DNA of 55,503 nt from Xanthomonas cannabis pv. cannabis (lineage in GTDB: Bacteria > Pseudomonadota > Gammaproteobacteria > Xanthomonadales > Xanthomonadaceae), in the NCBI RefSeq assembly GCF_000802365.1, contig NZ_JSZE01000032.1, forward strand, positions 1 through 55,503, given 5' to 3'. Positions 9,332-17,368 of this stretch are shown here, piece by piece. Position numbers and translations under genes: made by a program. Under the pieces are notes generated by a model, which was not told the DNA's origin, made no database searches, and saw only the letters and a list, made by a program, of their open reading frames with translations. Numbering within the stretch: the first letter of the stretch is position 1; every line of letters begins with the position of its first letter.

Positions 9332-9988
9332 ATGACGATCGATTTCACCCAGGCCCGCGAAAAGATGGTCGAGCAGCAGATCCGGCCGTGGGACGTGCTG
9401 GACCTGCGCGTGCTCGACGTGCTGGCGCGCATGCCGCGCGAGGCCTTCGTGCCGGAGGCCTACAAGACCCTGGCCTATGTCGATGTGGAGATTCCGCTGT
9501 CGGCCGGCCACAAGATGATGAAGCCGGTGGTCGAAGGCCGCATGTTGCAGGCGCTGGATCTGCAACCGGGCGAAGACGTGCTGGAAGTGGGCACCGGTAG
9601 CGGCTTTGCCACCGCCTGCCTGGCGGCGCTCGCGCGCGAGGTCGTCAGCCTGGAGATCGACCCCGCGCTGGCCAGCGCCGCACGCGCCAATCTGGATGCA
9701 ACCGGCCTGGGCAGCAATGTCCGGATCGACACCGCCGACGTGTTCGGCTGGCAGAGCGAGCGCCGTTTCGATGCCATCTGCGTGACCGGCGCGGTCGACA
9801 CGCTGCCGACCCAGTGGCTGCAGTGGTTGCGCCCGAACGGCCGGCTGTTTGTCGTGCGCGGTCACGAACCGGTGATGGAAGCGGTCCTGGTCCGTGGCGA
9901 TGTCAACGCCCCGCGCATCGAATCGTTGTTCGAAACCGACCTCGCCTATCTCCAGGGCGCCGCACCCACGCCCCGATTCCAATTCTGA
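9332..9988 (+). CDS. Protein-L-isoaspartate O-methyltransferase family protein (motif-altered)
   Basis: 218 residues from ATG 9332 (a TTG at 9317 is in frame but less likely). A Rossmann SAM-binding motif, 'VLEVGTGSGFATACLA', and the family's 'MPREAFVPEAYKTLAYVD' place it in the PCMT family, which methylates isoaspartyl residues to repair aged proteins. However, the conserved GQTIS-P segment near the active site reads 'AGHKMMKPVVEG' here, so isoaspartate repair is doubtful. It lies 20 nt upstream of the tolC-family gene and is probably co-transcribed; this linkage suggests an envelope or export role rather than general repair. Cytoplasmic, no signal peptide. Confidence 0.85.
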   Translation: MTIDFTQAREKMVEQQIRPWDVLDLRVLDVLARMPREAFVPEAYKTLAYVDVEIPLSAGHKMMKPVVEGRMLQALDLQPGEDVLEVGTGSGFATACLAALAREVVSLEIDPALASAARANLDATGLGSNVRIDTADVFGWQSERRFDAICVTGAVDTLPTQWLQWLRPNGRLFVVRGHEPVMEAVLVRGDVNAPRIESLFETDLAYLQGAAPTPRFQF

Positions 9989-10008
9989 TTCCCAAGGAAG
10001 CTTCCCCG

Positions 10009-11391
10009 ATGATTCGCCGATCCCTCGTTCTGGCCCTGGCCGCCGCCCTGTCTCCCATGGCTGCGCACGCCACCGACCTGCTGCAGGTCTACGAAATGGC
10101 CCGCAACGGCGATCCGCAGCTGGCCGTGGCTGAGTCCACGCGCCTGGTCAATCGGGAAGGCCAGGTGCAGGCGCGCGCGGCGTTGTTGCCGCAGCTGGAC
10201 GGCACTGCCGGATTCACCCAGGCGCATCGCGAATTAGAAGGGGTTGACGGTCGTTCGACGACCAAGCAACGGCAGTATGCGATCCAGGGCAGTCAGACCA
10301 TCTTCAACTGGGCCCAGTTCGCCACCCTGCGCGCCCAGCGCGAGATCGCCAAGGCAGCCGATTTCACGCTGGCATCGGCGAACAACGATTTGATCACCCG
10401 TACGTCGGCGGCGTACTTCCAGGTGCTGGTGGGCATCGAATCGCTCGCGGCAGCAGAGACCAACGAAGCAGCCGCCAAGAAGCAGTTCGATTACGCGGAC
10501 AAGCGTCTGGAGGTTGGCCTGGCGCCGATCACCGACGTGCACGAAGCCCGTGCCCAGTACGACCAGGCGCGCGCGGACACCATCAACGCACGTAATACGC
10601 TGAAGGATTACTACCAGGCGCTAACCGAACTCACCGGCCAGCCGGTGGTGGGCTTGCGTGCGCTGCCGGAAGACTTCCGCCCGGAAGTGCCGGCGGCCTA
10701 CAGCAATGTCGATCAACTGGTGTCCACCGCCATTGCCGATAACCCGGCATTGAAGGCACAGCAGCTGCAGGTCAGCGCGGCCGAAGCGCAGGTCAACGCC
10801 GCGCGTGCCGGGCATTACCCGACCCTGAATCTCGGCGCCAATATCGGCCGCAGCAACAGTTGGGGTGGCCAAGGAACGGTGGATCAGGCAGCTGGCAACT
10901 TCACCACCAACGGCCGCGACATCGATACCGATTCGATCGGCGTGACCTTGTCGATCCCGATCTTCGCTGGCGGTGCAACCCAGTCGGCCGTGCGCCAGGC
11001 GCTGTCGCGTCGTGACATCCAGCAGGACACCTACGAGCAGCAGAAGCGCGCGCTGGATCGCAATACGCGCAATGCCTATCAAACCGTGGTTGCCGGTATC
11101 AGCGAAGTGGAAGCGCGCCGCCTGGCCGTGGTCTCCGCACAGGCGGCCTATGACGCCTCGCAGGTCGGCCTGGAAGTTGGCACGCGTACCGTGCTGGACG
11201 TGGTGCAGAACCAGCGCACCCTGTTCCAGGCACAGCTGAACTACGCGCAGTCGCGTTACACCTTCCTGCAGAACCGGCTGTTGCTGGGCCAGGCCATCGG
11301 CAAGCTCGACATTACCGATCTGCAGGACGTCAACCGCCTGCTGTCGCAGGATGCCGAGTCCAGGCTGCAGGGCAGTGGCTCGCTGCAGTAA
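10009..11391 (+). CDS. tolC: TolC-family outer-membrane efflux/secretion channel protein
   Basis: 460 residues from ATG 10009, preceded by AAGGAAG. Signal peptide 'MIRRSLVLALAAALSPMAAHA', then two outer_membrane_efflux repeats rich in coiled-coil heptads ('ETNEAAAKKQFDYADKRLEV' and 'VSAQAAYDASQVGLEVGTRT'), the classical TolC duplication that trimerises into a beta-barrel with a periplasmic helical tunnel. 'GTRTVLDVVQNQRTLFQAQL' is a typical TolC signature. It serves as exit duct for tripartite pumps and type I secretion; no inner-membrane pump or adaptor is encoded nearby, so it probably serves several. A strong terminator follows 20 nt after the stop. Confidence 0.93.
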   Translation: MIRRSLVLALAAALSPMAAHATDLLQVYEMARNGDPQLAVAESTRLVNREGQVQARAALLPQLDGTAGFTQAHRELEGVDGRSTTKQRQYAIQGSQTIFNWAQFATLRAQREIAKAADFTLASANNDLITRTSAAYFQVLVGIESLAAAETNEAAAKKQFDYADKRLEVGLAPITDVHEARAQYDQARADTINARNTLKDYYQALTELTGQPVVGLRALPEDFRPEVPAAYSNVDQLVSTAIADNPALKAQQLQVSAAEAQVNAARAGHYPTLNLGANIGRSNSWGGQGTVDQAAGNFTTNGRDIDTDSIGVTLSIPIFAGGATQSAVRQALSRRDIQQDTYEQQKRALDRNTRNAYQTVVAGISEVEARRLAVVSAQAAYDASQVGLEVGTRTVLDVVQNQRTLFQAQLNYAQSRYTFLQNRLLLGQAIGKLDITDLQDVNRLLSQDAESRLQGSGSLQ

Positions 11392-11411
11392 CGCGATCCG
11401 CAGGTAACGCG

Positions 11412-11439
11412 AAAGGCGGGCCCAGGCCCGCCTTTTTTG
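11412..11439 (+). terminator. Rho-independent terminator after tolC
   Basis: GGCGGGCC-CAG-GCCCGCC hairpin followed by TTTTTTG, 20 nt after the tolC stop codon. The opposite strand has AAAGGCGGG preceded by a run of A, so it may also stop the convergent waaA transcript (TTTCG on that side is weak). Confidence 0.9.
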
Positions 11440-11681
11440 TGCGCGCGAGGCAATTGCATGTGCGCTTTTCGTGGCGACTGCTGCAAGTTCGGTTAGTACG
11501 GTAAAGCGGTCGTTACGACGCCCGATGCGCTGCGTTGGATAAAGCCAGGCTCGCGTCAGTCACCGTTGCACGCTCTCACTGATGAACGCAACGACCGCTG
11601 CAATCTGGCAGCTGGCGTCTGCAGAATTGCTGCATGTCATGCACGCAGTCATGCACGCAGCCACGTGCGGATCAACAAGCC

Positions 11682-12998
11682 TTACGCAGCAGCGCCGTCG
11701 CTCACCACCGGCGGCAGATCCTGTGCAATGTGCAGCAGCGTGCGCGCGACGGCGCCCTTGCCATTGGCGACCAAGGCCAGGCCAGCGGCGGCCATTGCGT
11801 CACGCTGTGCAGGATCGCCCAGCAAGCGGGCAAGGTCGTTGTACACGCACTCGGCGTCCTCGCAGATGGCCACCGCATCGGCTTCGCGCATGCGCCGCGA
11901 GATTTCGGAAAAATTATGCAGATGCGGGCCGGTGACCGCAGGCGTGCCGACTGCCGCCGGCTCCAGCAGGTTGTGCCCGCCGATCGGCTGCAGGCTGCCG
12001 CCGACGAAGGCCACCTGCGCGCAGGCATAAAAACTCATCAACTCGCCCAGGGTATCGATGACAAACACCTTGTCGCGCGCTTGTGGCCATTGCTGGGTCT
12101 TGCGCGTGGACACGGCCCAGCCACGTTCGCGCGCCAGCGCCTCGACCTTGGGAAAGCGTTCCGGATGGCGCGGCGCCCACAGCAGCAACAGGTCGGGCCA
12201 TTGCAGCAGCAGCCGCGCATGGATATCGGCCACTGCGGCCTCTTCGCCTTCGTGCGTACTGGCGGCAATCCACACCGGGCGGGTGGCCGGCACATGCGCG
12301 CGAAACTGCGCGACCAGCGCCTGCAACTGCGCCGGCGCAGCGATATCGAACTTCAGATTGCCCAGTGCCACCACCTGGTCCGGACGCGCGCCAAGGGTGA
12401 TGAAACGCTCCGCATCGTCCTGCGACTGTGCCGCCACGCAGGTCACCGTGCGCAGCGCGCGGCTGATCAATGGGGCCAGCACGCGATAACCGCGCAACGA
12501 CCGCGCCGAGAGCCGCGCATTGAGGATGTACAGCGGGATCTTGCGGTCGCGACAGCCGAACAGCATGTTCGGCCACAACTCGGTTTCCAGGATCAGCGCC
12601 AGTCTTGGCCGGAAATGCTCCAGAAACCGGCCCACGCTACCGGGCACGTCATAGGGCAGATACACATGGTCGACCGCATCGCCCCACACGGCGCGCACGC
12701 GTTCGGAGCCGGTGGGTGTGATGGTGGTGATGACCCAGCGGATGTCCGGCCGCTGCGCACGCAAGGCGTTGACCAGTGGCGCAGCGGCGTTGACCTCGCC
12801 CACCGACACCGCATGCACCCAGACCCGTGGACGGCCACAGGCATGCGTGTACGAGGCATAGCGCTCGTTCCAGCGATTGAAATACTCGCGCACGCGAAAG
12901 CCGCGCCACACCAGGTGGTACACCGTGACCGGCAACAACAGGTAGAGCAGCGCCGAGTACAGCCCGCGCAACAGCCATTCGATCGGGTCTTTCCGCAT
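11682..12998 (-). CDS. waaA: 3-deoxy-D-manno-octulosonic acid (Kdo) transferase
   Basis: Transfers Kdo from CMP-Kdo to lipid IVA, the first step of LPS core assembly, at the cytoplasmic face of the inner membrane. 438 residues, normal length. An N-terminal membrane anchor ('LLRGLYSALLYLLLPVTVYH', residues ~9-28) leads into a GT-B fold; 'WVHAVSVGEVNAA' carries the catalytic glutamate, with 'ETELWPNML' and 'GNLKFDIA' as further family motifs, and the C-terminal donor site 'GGSLQPIGGHNLLEPAAVG'. It is divergent from the LpxL-type gene across 60 nt, so both lipid A-core genes share a control region. Confidence 0.95.
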   Translation of the reverse strand: MRKDPIEWLLRGLYSALLYLLLPVTVYHLVWRGFRVREYFNRWNERYASYTHACGRPRVWVHAVSVGEVNAAAPLVNALRAQRPDIRWVITTITPTGSERVRAVWGDAVDHVYLPYDVPGSVGRFLEHFRPRLALILETELWPNMLFGCRDRKIPLYILNARLSARSLRGYRVLAPLISRALRTVTCVAAQSQDDAERFITLGARPDQVVALGNLKFDIAAPAQLQALVAQFRAHVPATRPVWIAASTHEGEEAAVADIHARLLLQWPDLLLLWAPRHPERFPKVEALARERGWAVSTRKTQQWPQARDKVFVIDTLGELMSFYACAQVAFVGGSLQPIGGHNLLEPAAVGTPAVTGPHLHNFSEISRRMREADAVAICEDAECVYNDLARLLGDPAQRDAMAAAGLALVANGKGAVARTLLHIAQDLPPVVSDGAAA

Positions 12999-13058
12999 GC
13001 GTGCAGGATACGGGAGCGTCCGCAGGTGCGCATGTGCACGATCCCTTAGAATTGCCGC

Positions 13059-13979
13059 ATGTCAGAACCCGCCAACGTCGCCGTTCGCCCATCCCTGCGC
13101 AATCCCAGGCACTGGCCCATGTATCTGGGCCTGGCCGTCATGGTGCTGGCCGGGCGCCTGCCCTGGACGCTACAACGCGCGTTGGGCCGCGGCGTGGGCT
13201 GGATCGCGATGCGCGCGGCGGGCACGCGGCGGCGCGCTGCCGAGGTCAACCTCAAGCTGTGTTTCCCCGAGCAGGACGATGCCTGGCGGGCACGACTGCT
13301 GCGCGACAGCTTCGATGCGCTGGGCGTGGGCCTGTTCGAGTTCGCGCGCGCCTGGTGGGGCAGCATCGACGCCATCCGCCCGGGGGTGCAGATCGAAGGC
13401 CTGGAACATCTGCAGCGGCTGCAGGAGCAGAAGCGTGGGGTGCTGCTGGTGTCCGGGCATTTCATGACGCTGGAGATGTGCGGGCGCCTGTTGTGCGACC
13501 ACGTGCCGCTGGCCGGCATGTACCGCAGGCACCGCAACCCGGTGTTCGAATGGGCGGTCAAGCGCGGGCGGTTGCGCTATGCCACGCACATGTTCGCCAA
13601 CGAGGACCTGCGCGCCACCATCAAGCATCTCAAGCGCGGCGGTTTTCTGTGGTACGCGCCCGACCAGGACATGCGCGGCAAGGACACCGTGTTCGTGCCG
13701 TTCTTCGGGCACCCGGCCTCCACCATCACCGCCACGCACCAGCTGGCGCGACTGACCGGTTGCGCAGTGGTGCCCTACTTCCATCGCCGCGAAGGCGGCC
13801 GCTACATCCTCAAGATCGCACCGCCGCTGGCAGGCATCCCGTCCGAGGACGTGATCGCCGATACCACGCAGGTCAATGCGGCGATCGAGGACATGGTGCG
13901 CGAGGCGCCGGACCAATACCTGTGGATCCATCGCCGCTTCAAGCGACAACCGGGCGGCCGCAGCGCGTTCTACCAGTGA
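13059..13979 (+). CDS. lpxL: Lipid A biosynthesis lauroyl (acyl) transferase, LpxL/HtrB type
   Basis: 306 residues. Adds a secondary acyl chain to Kdo2-lipid IVA at the inner membrane. One N-terminal membrane segment ('MYLGLAVMVLAGRLPWTL', ~residues 21-40) precedes the LPLAT catalytic domain with the HX4(D/E) box 'SGHFMTLEMCGR', followed by 'MYRRHRNPVFEW' and the 'WYAPDQDMRGKDTVFVPFFG' block typical of LpxL/LpxM. Divergently arranged with waaA. The family is certain; which acyl position and chain it uses cannot be read from sequence, so the symbol is by closest family. Confidence 0.9.
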   Translation: MSEPANVAVRPSLRNPRHWPMYLGLAVMVLAGRLPWTLQRALGRGVGWIAMRAAGTRRRAAEVNLKLCFPEQDDAWRARLLRDSFDALGVGLFEFARAWWGSIDAIRPGVQIEGLEHLQRLQEQKRGVLLVSGHFMTLEMCGRLLCDHVPLAGMYRRHRNPVFEWAVKRGRLRYATHMFANEDLRATIKHLKRGGFLWYAPDQDMRGKDTVFVPFFGHPASTITATHQLARLTGCAVVPYFHRREGGRYILKIAPPLAGIPSEDVIADTTQVNAAIEDMVREAPDQYLWIHRRFKRQPGGRSAFYQ

Positions 13980-14033
13980 CGCCTACGGCCCTGCAGCGTG
14001 CTGCAGGTGCAGGTGATCGATCGGCCGGCGTCG

Positions 14034-15368
14034 CTAGCGCGGCGGTGCCTGCTCCGCGTCGTCGTTGAGCAGCGCGCCCGCATACAAACCCGCCAGCATC
14101 AGGCTCAGCCCGCCCCAGAAGCTGGAATAGAACGCCAGGTGGGTATTGAGCGGGAACACGGTGGCCACCAGCGCAATCATCGCTGGCCGGGCCTGCTCAC
14201 GCGCGCCCACGCTCGAATAGCGCCACGCACGCCACGCCTGCGCCGCCCCGGCAAGCCACAGCAGCAGACCGATCACGCCGGTTTCGGCCAGGATTTCCAG
14301 CACGATCTGGTGCGCATGGAAGGCCGGGCCATCGCCCCAGGCCGGTGGCTGCGACGGCGCCGGATTGCAGGCCGGATACGCCTGCCGGAACCCGCGCGCG
14401 CCGACGCCGTTGAAGGGATGCTCGCCAATCATGCACAGCGCGGCGCCCCAGATCTGGCCGCGCCCCGACAAGGCGTGGTCCACGCCCTGCTCGCCGTTGC
14501 CGAATGCCAGTGCCGTGCGCTGCAGACGCTCGCGTGCCTGCGGTGCCACCGCCACCACGACCCCGCCCAGCAGCACACCGGCCACGGCCACCACCACCAG
14601 ACGGCGGCCGCCCAGCAATTGCCAGCCCGAGAGCAGCACGATCACGCCGTAGGTGATCCACGACGCGCGCGAACCCGCCAGCACCAGCACCACGCCGACG
14701 GCTGCCGCCGCGCCCGCCCAGGCCCAGCGATTGCGCCGCCCCAGCGCCAGCAACAGAAACGGCGACAGGCTGGCCAGGGTCTGCCCGAACTTGAGATTGC
14801 ACGGCCCCAGCACGCCGCTGAGGCGGTCCACCAGCGCCAGCTCCTGCGGCGTGCACAGCCCGTGACCGCTGATCAGCTGCTTGAGTTCATCCAGCGCGAA
14901 GAACAACGGGCTGCTGCCGAAGGCGGCCTGCAACAACGCATCCAGCGTCCATACCGCGCCGATCACCGCCAGGCCGGTGAAGGTCCGGCGGCGGCGCTGC
15001 GCGTTGGCCACCGCGATCGCGCACAGCCACATGAAAGGCAGATAGCGCAGGTCGGTGGCCGACTTGCGCAGCGCCCGCCCGGCATCCACCGCATCCAGCG
15101 CCGACAGCATCTGCGGCAGCCAGTAGGCAAAGAAGAGCACGCTGGTCAGCGCCCAGGCGGCGCCGCTGAGCAAGCCGGTGCCGCCACGGAAGCGGGCATG
15201 CGCCAGGCGGTAGGCCGCGAACAACGCGCCCAGCGACAGCACCGTTTCGGCCAGCCCGGGCGTGGGCCACAGGGCAACGAACAGGATCACCCACAGCGGC
15301 GCCCAGCGCCCGACGTCGGGCGTCAACACGGGCGCTTGCGCGATGGGCTCAGCGGCGGAGTTCGTCAT
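14034..15368 (-). CDS. O-antigen ligase/polymerase family membrane protein (Wzy/WaaL-like)
   Basis: 444 residues with about ten to twelve predicted membrane helices and a large periplasmic loop. The Wzy_C motif is visible as 'GVGARGFRQAYPAC' followed by 'AFHAHQIVLEILAETGVIG', containing the conserved H and the ETG signature of O-antigen ligases. It would join or polymerise surface glycans on undecaprenyl carriers at the periplasmic face. It is the third gene of a probable operon (CHCC zinc finger, GT4, ligase); its start overlaps the end of the GT4 gene by 20 nt, suggesting coupled translation. WaaL and Wzy cannot be separated by sequence alone. Confidence 0.85.
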   Translation of the reverse strand: MTNSAAEPIAQAPVLTPDVGRWAPLWVILFVALWPTPGLAETVLSLGALFAAYRLAHARFRGGTGLLSGAAWALTSVLFFAYWLPQMLSALDAVDAGRALRKSATDLRYLPFMWLCAIAVANAQRRRRTFTGLAVIGAVWTLDALLQAAFGSSPLFFALDELKQLISGHGLCTPQELALVDRLSGVLGPCNLKFGQTLASLSPFLLLALGRRNRWAWAGAAAAVGVVLVLAGSRASWITYGVIVLLSGWQLLGGRRLVVVAVAGVLLGGVVVAVAPQARERLQRTALAFGNGEQGVDHALSGRGQIWGAALCMIGEHPFNGVGARGFRQAYPACNPAPSQPPAWGDGPAFHAHQIVLEILAETGVIGLLLWLAGAAQAWRAWRYSSVGAREQARPAMIALVATVFPLNTHLAFYSSFWGGLSLMLAGLYAGALLNDDAEQAPPR

Positions 15369-16461
15369 AGACCTTCAAGGTGGCCGATTGCATGGCCTGC
15401 AACGTATAGGGAAGCACCGCCGGCGGCGCGGGCGGGCGCTGCAGGAGCCCGAGCGCCTGCGCGTGCAGCGCGGCGGTATCGAAGGCCGGCACCGCGCCGG
15501 CAGGCTGCAGCTCGGCGAGCAATTCGCCAACCCCGCCATGCGCCCACCCCAGGACCGGGCGGCCCACCGCCAACGCTTCGACGACGGTGCGGCCGAAGGC
15601 CTCTGGCTTGCGCGAGAGCTGCAACACCAGATCGCTGGCGGCGTAGGCCTCGGCAATGCGCGCGGTGGGCTCGGTAAAGGCGACCGCCGCGGCCACACCC
15701 AGGCGCGCGGCCTCGGCTTCCAGCTCGCGTACATAGGCTGCGCGCCCGGGCTCGCGCGCGCCCGGCAGCCATAGCCAGGCCGGCACGCCGGACGCGCGCA
15801 GCGCGGCCAGCAGTTGCAGGCCGTCGGCATGGCCCTTCAGACGGGTGCCGCGTCCGGGCAGCAGCAGCAACGGTGCGTCGGCCGGCAGGCCGGGCAGCAG
15901 TGTCTGTGCCCAGGCGCGCGCGCGCCGGTCGGCCCCGAGGCGGCGCGGAAACTGCGCGATATCCACACCGCGCGGGATGGTGCGCATGCGCGCCGGGTCG
16001 GTCTGCGGGTAATGCGCGCGGACGTAGTCACTCACGGTCTGCGAGACGCAGATGACCCGCTCGCCATAGGTCATGACCGCGCTGTAGCGGCTAGGCGAAT
16101 TGAGCCCGTGCACGGTGGTGACGAAGCGTGGCCGGGTCGCGGCCGGCATCCCGCGCAACGCGTACCAGCCCAGCCAGGCCGGCAGGCGCGACCGCGCATG
16201 GACGATGTCGGCACCGAGTTCGGCAAACAGCCGGCGCAGGCCAACCACATGCCGCAGGGTCAGCAACGACTTGCGGCCGATATCCAGGGTGAGGTGCTCG
16301 CCACCGGCGTCCAGCAACGGCTGCACCAGGCGCCCGCCGGCCGATACCACCACGGCCCGATGCCCGGCGCGCACCAGCGCCGCAGCAATTTCCAGGGTGG
16401 AGCGCTCGACGCCGCCGGACTGCAGCGCCGGCAGCAATTGCACCACGGTCAGGCGGTGCAT
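15349..16461 (-). CDS. Glycosyltransferase family 4 (LPS/surface glycan)
   Basis: 370 residues with a GT-B fold. The N-terminal glycine-rich acceptor site 'LPALQSGGVERSTLEIAAAL' and the C-terminal GT4 donor motif 'QLSRKPEAFGRTVVEALAVG' (EX7E-type) are clear. 'IPRGVDIAQFPRR' is the usual inter-domain signature. Retaining, nucleotide-sugar dependent enzyme at the cytoplasmic face of the inner membrane. Overlap of 20 nt with the O-antigen ligase-like gene downstream and position beside waaA and the LpxL gene point to LPS core or O-chain building. Sugar and linkage unknown. Confidence 0.92.
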   Translation of the reverse strand: MHRLTVVQLLPALQSGGVERSTLEIAAALVRAGHRAVVVSAGGRLVQPLLDAGGEHLTLDIGRKSLLTLRHVVGLRRLFAELGADIVHARSRLPAWLGWYALRGMPAATRPRFVTTVHGLNSPSRYSAVMTYGERVICVSQTVSDYVRAHYPQTDPARMRTIPRGVDIAQFPRRLGADRRARAWAQTLLPGLPADAPLLLLPGRGTRLKGHADGLQLLAALRASGVPAWLWLPGAREPGRAAYVRELEAEAARLGVAAAVAFTEPTARIAEAYAASDLVLQLSRKPEAFGRTVVEALAVGRPVLGWAHGGVGELLAELQPAGAVPAFDTAALHAQALGLLQRPPAPPAVLPYTLQAMQSATLKVYDELRR

Positions 16462-16471
16462 CCGGCCAGGA

Positions 16472-16669
16472 TCAGTCGGCGAGCACGAACAACGCGCCGC
16501 AGTACGGGCACTTGGCTTCGCCGTTGGGTTCGTCTTCGATCGGCAGGTACACGCGCGGATGCGAGTTCCACAGCGCCATCTGCGGCGTCGGGCAGCTCAG
16601 CGGCAGGTCTGCCCGCTGCACGGTGTAGCGCGTTTCGGCATTGGCGGGCGCGGTGGCGGTCTGGCTCAT
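16472..16669 (-). CDS. Small CHCC zinc-finger domain protein (NDUFS6-like)
   Basis: 65 residues, almost wholly a zf-CHCC domain: 'LSCPTPQMALWNSHPRVYLP' and 'GEAKCPYCGALFVL' supply the C...H...C..C ligands. The family is related to the mitochondrial complex I accessory subunit NDUFS6, which binds zinc. In bacteria the role is not settled. The gene ends 10 nt before the GT4 start, so it is probably the leader gene of the glycosyltransferase-ligase operon. Confidence 0.88.
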   Translation of the reverse strand: MSQTATAPANAETRYTVQRADLPLSCPTPQMALWNSHPRVYLPIEDEPNGEAKCPYCGALFVLAD

Positions 16670-17368
16670 GGCGGTGCAGTCGGGAAACGAAGACAGAGCG
16701 CGGATTCTAGCAGCCTGCCCGCACCCGCAGGGTGGCGCGGTGGCCGACGCTCTGCCCTGACCGGCGTGCGGTGTGCTCGACGGCCGGCGGCAGGCCTGGG
16801 GTTGAGACGGCGTGTTGCCGCGGGCAGACGCGGCGCCGGGCGCCTGGAACGCCGCGCCATGTCACCTGAGCAGCATGGGCCACACATGGAATGATGTCGA
16901 TTGAGGTGCATCGATGACCTGCAGCTCGACGTCGCTTGATGTGCGTAATGCCTTCTGCGGTGACGCAACGCCATGGCTGGTGACTACGCGGCCTTGCCTG
17001 CCATGCGCATCATGCCCTTCTCCTTGCGCTGCGAGATGGTCAGCCGAGTCGATCAGCGGCGTGGCAGCTTCCGCTTCCCAAGCCACTACGCGCGAAATGC
17101 CGGTCAAGACACATGTTGACACCTGCGCAGTCCCGATCGGATCTGTCCGCAGTGTTTGTTCCGCTCGCCCGCCACGCATCGGACGAGGCAGTGCACAGCT
17201 CGCTTGCGTGCCTTGCGTGTTTTGTCCACGATCGGCCAGCATTGGCGCTGCGGGCACCACGCCGGCAGGACCTCGTTGGATCGCCACGCGCAGGTCCGAG
17301 CGCTGCAACGCGGCGCTGCGGCCCGCGCAACACTGCGCGCCCTCGGACGCCCCAGGAGAAACCAGCAC
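16670..17368. other. 699-bp stretch without a convincing gene
   Basis: Separates the divergent CHCC-finger operon and the GH92 gene. ORFs on both strands lack start signals, have poor amino-acid composition (Cys/Arg/Ser-rich) and look like shadows. A TTGACA hexamer at 17116-17121 has no good -10 partner. No inverted repeat or RNA motif was recognised. May be decayed coding sequence. Confidence 0.5.
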
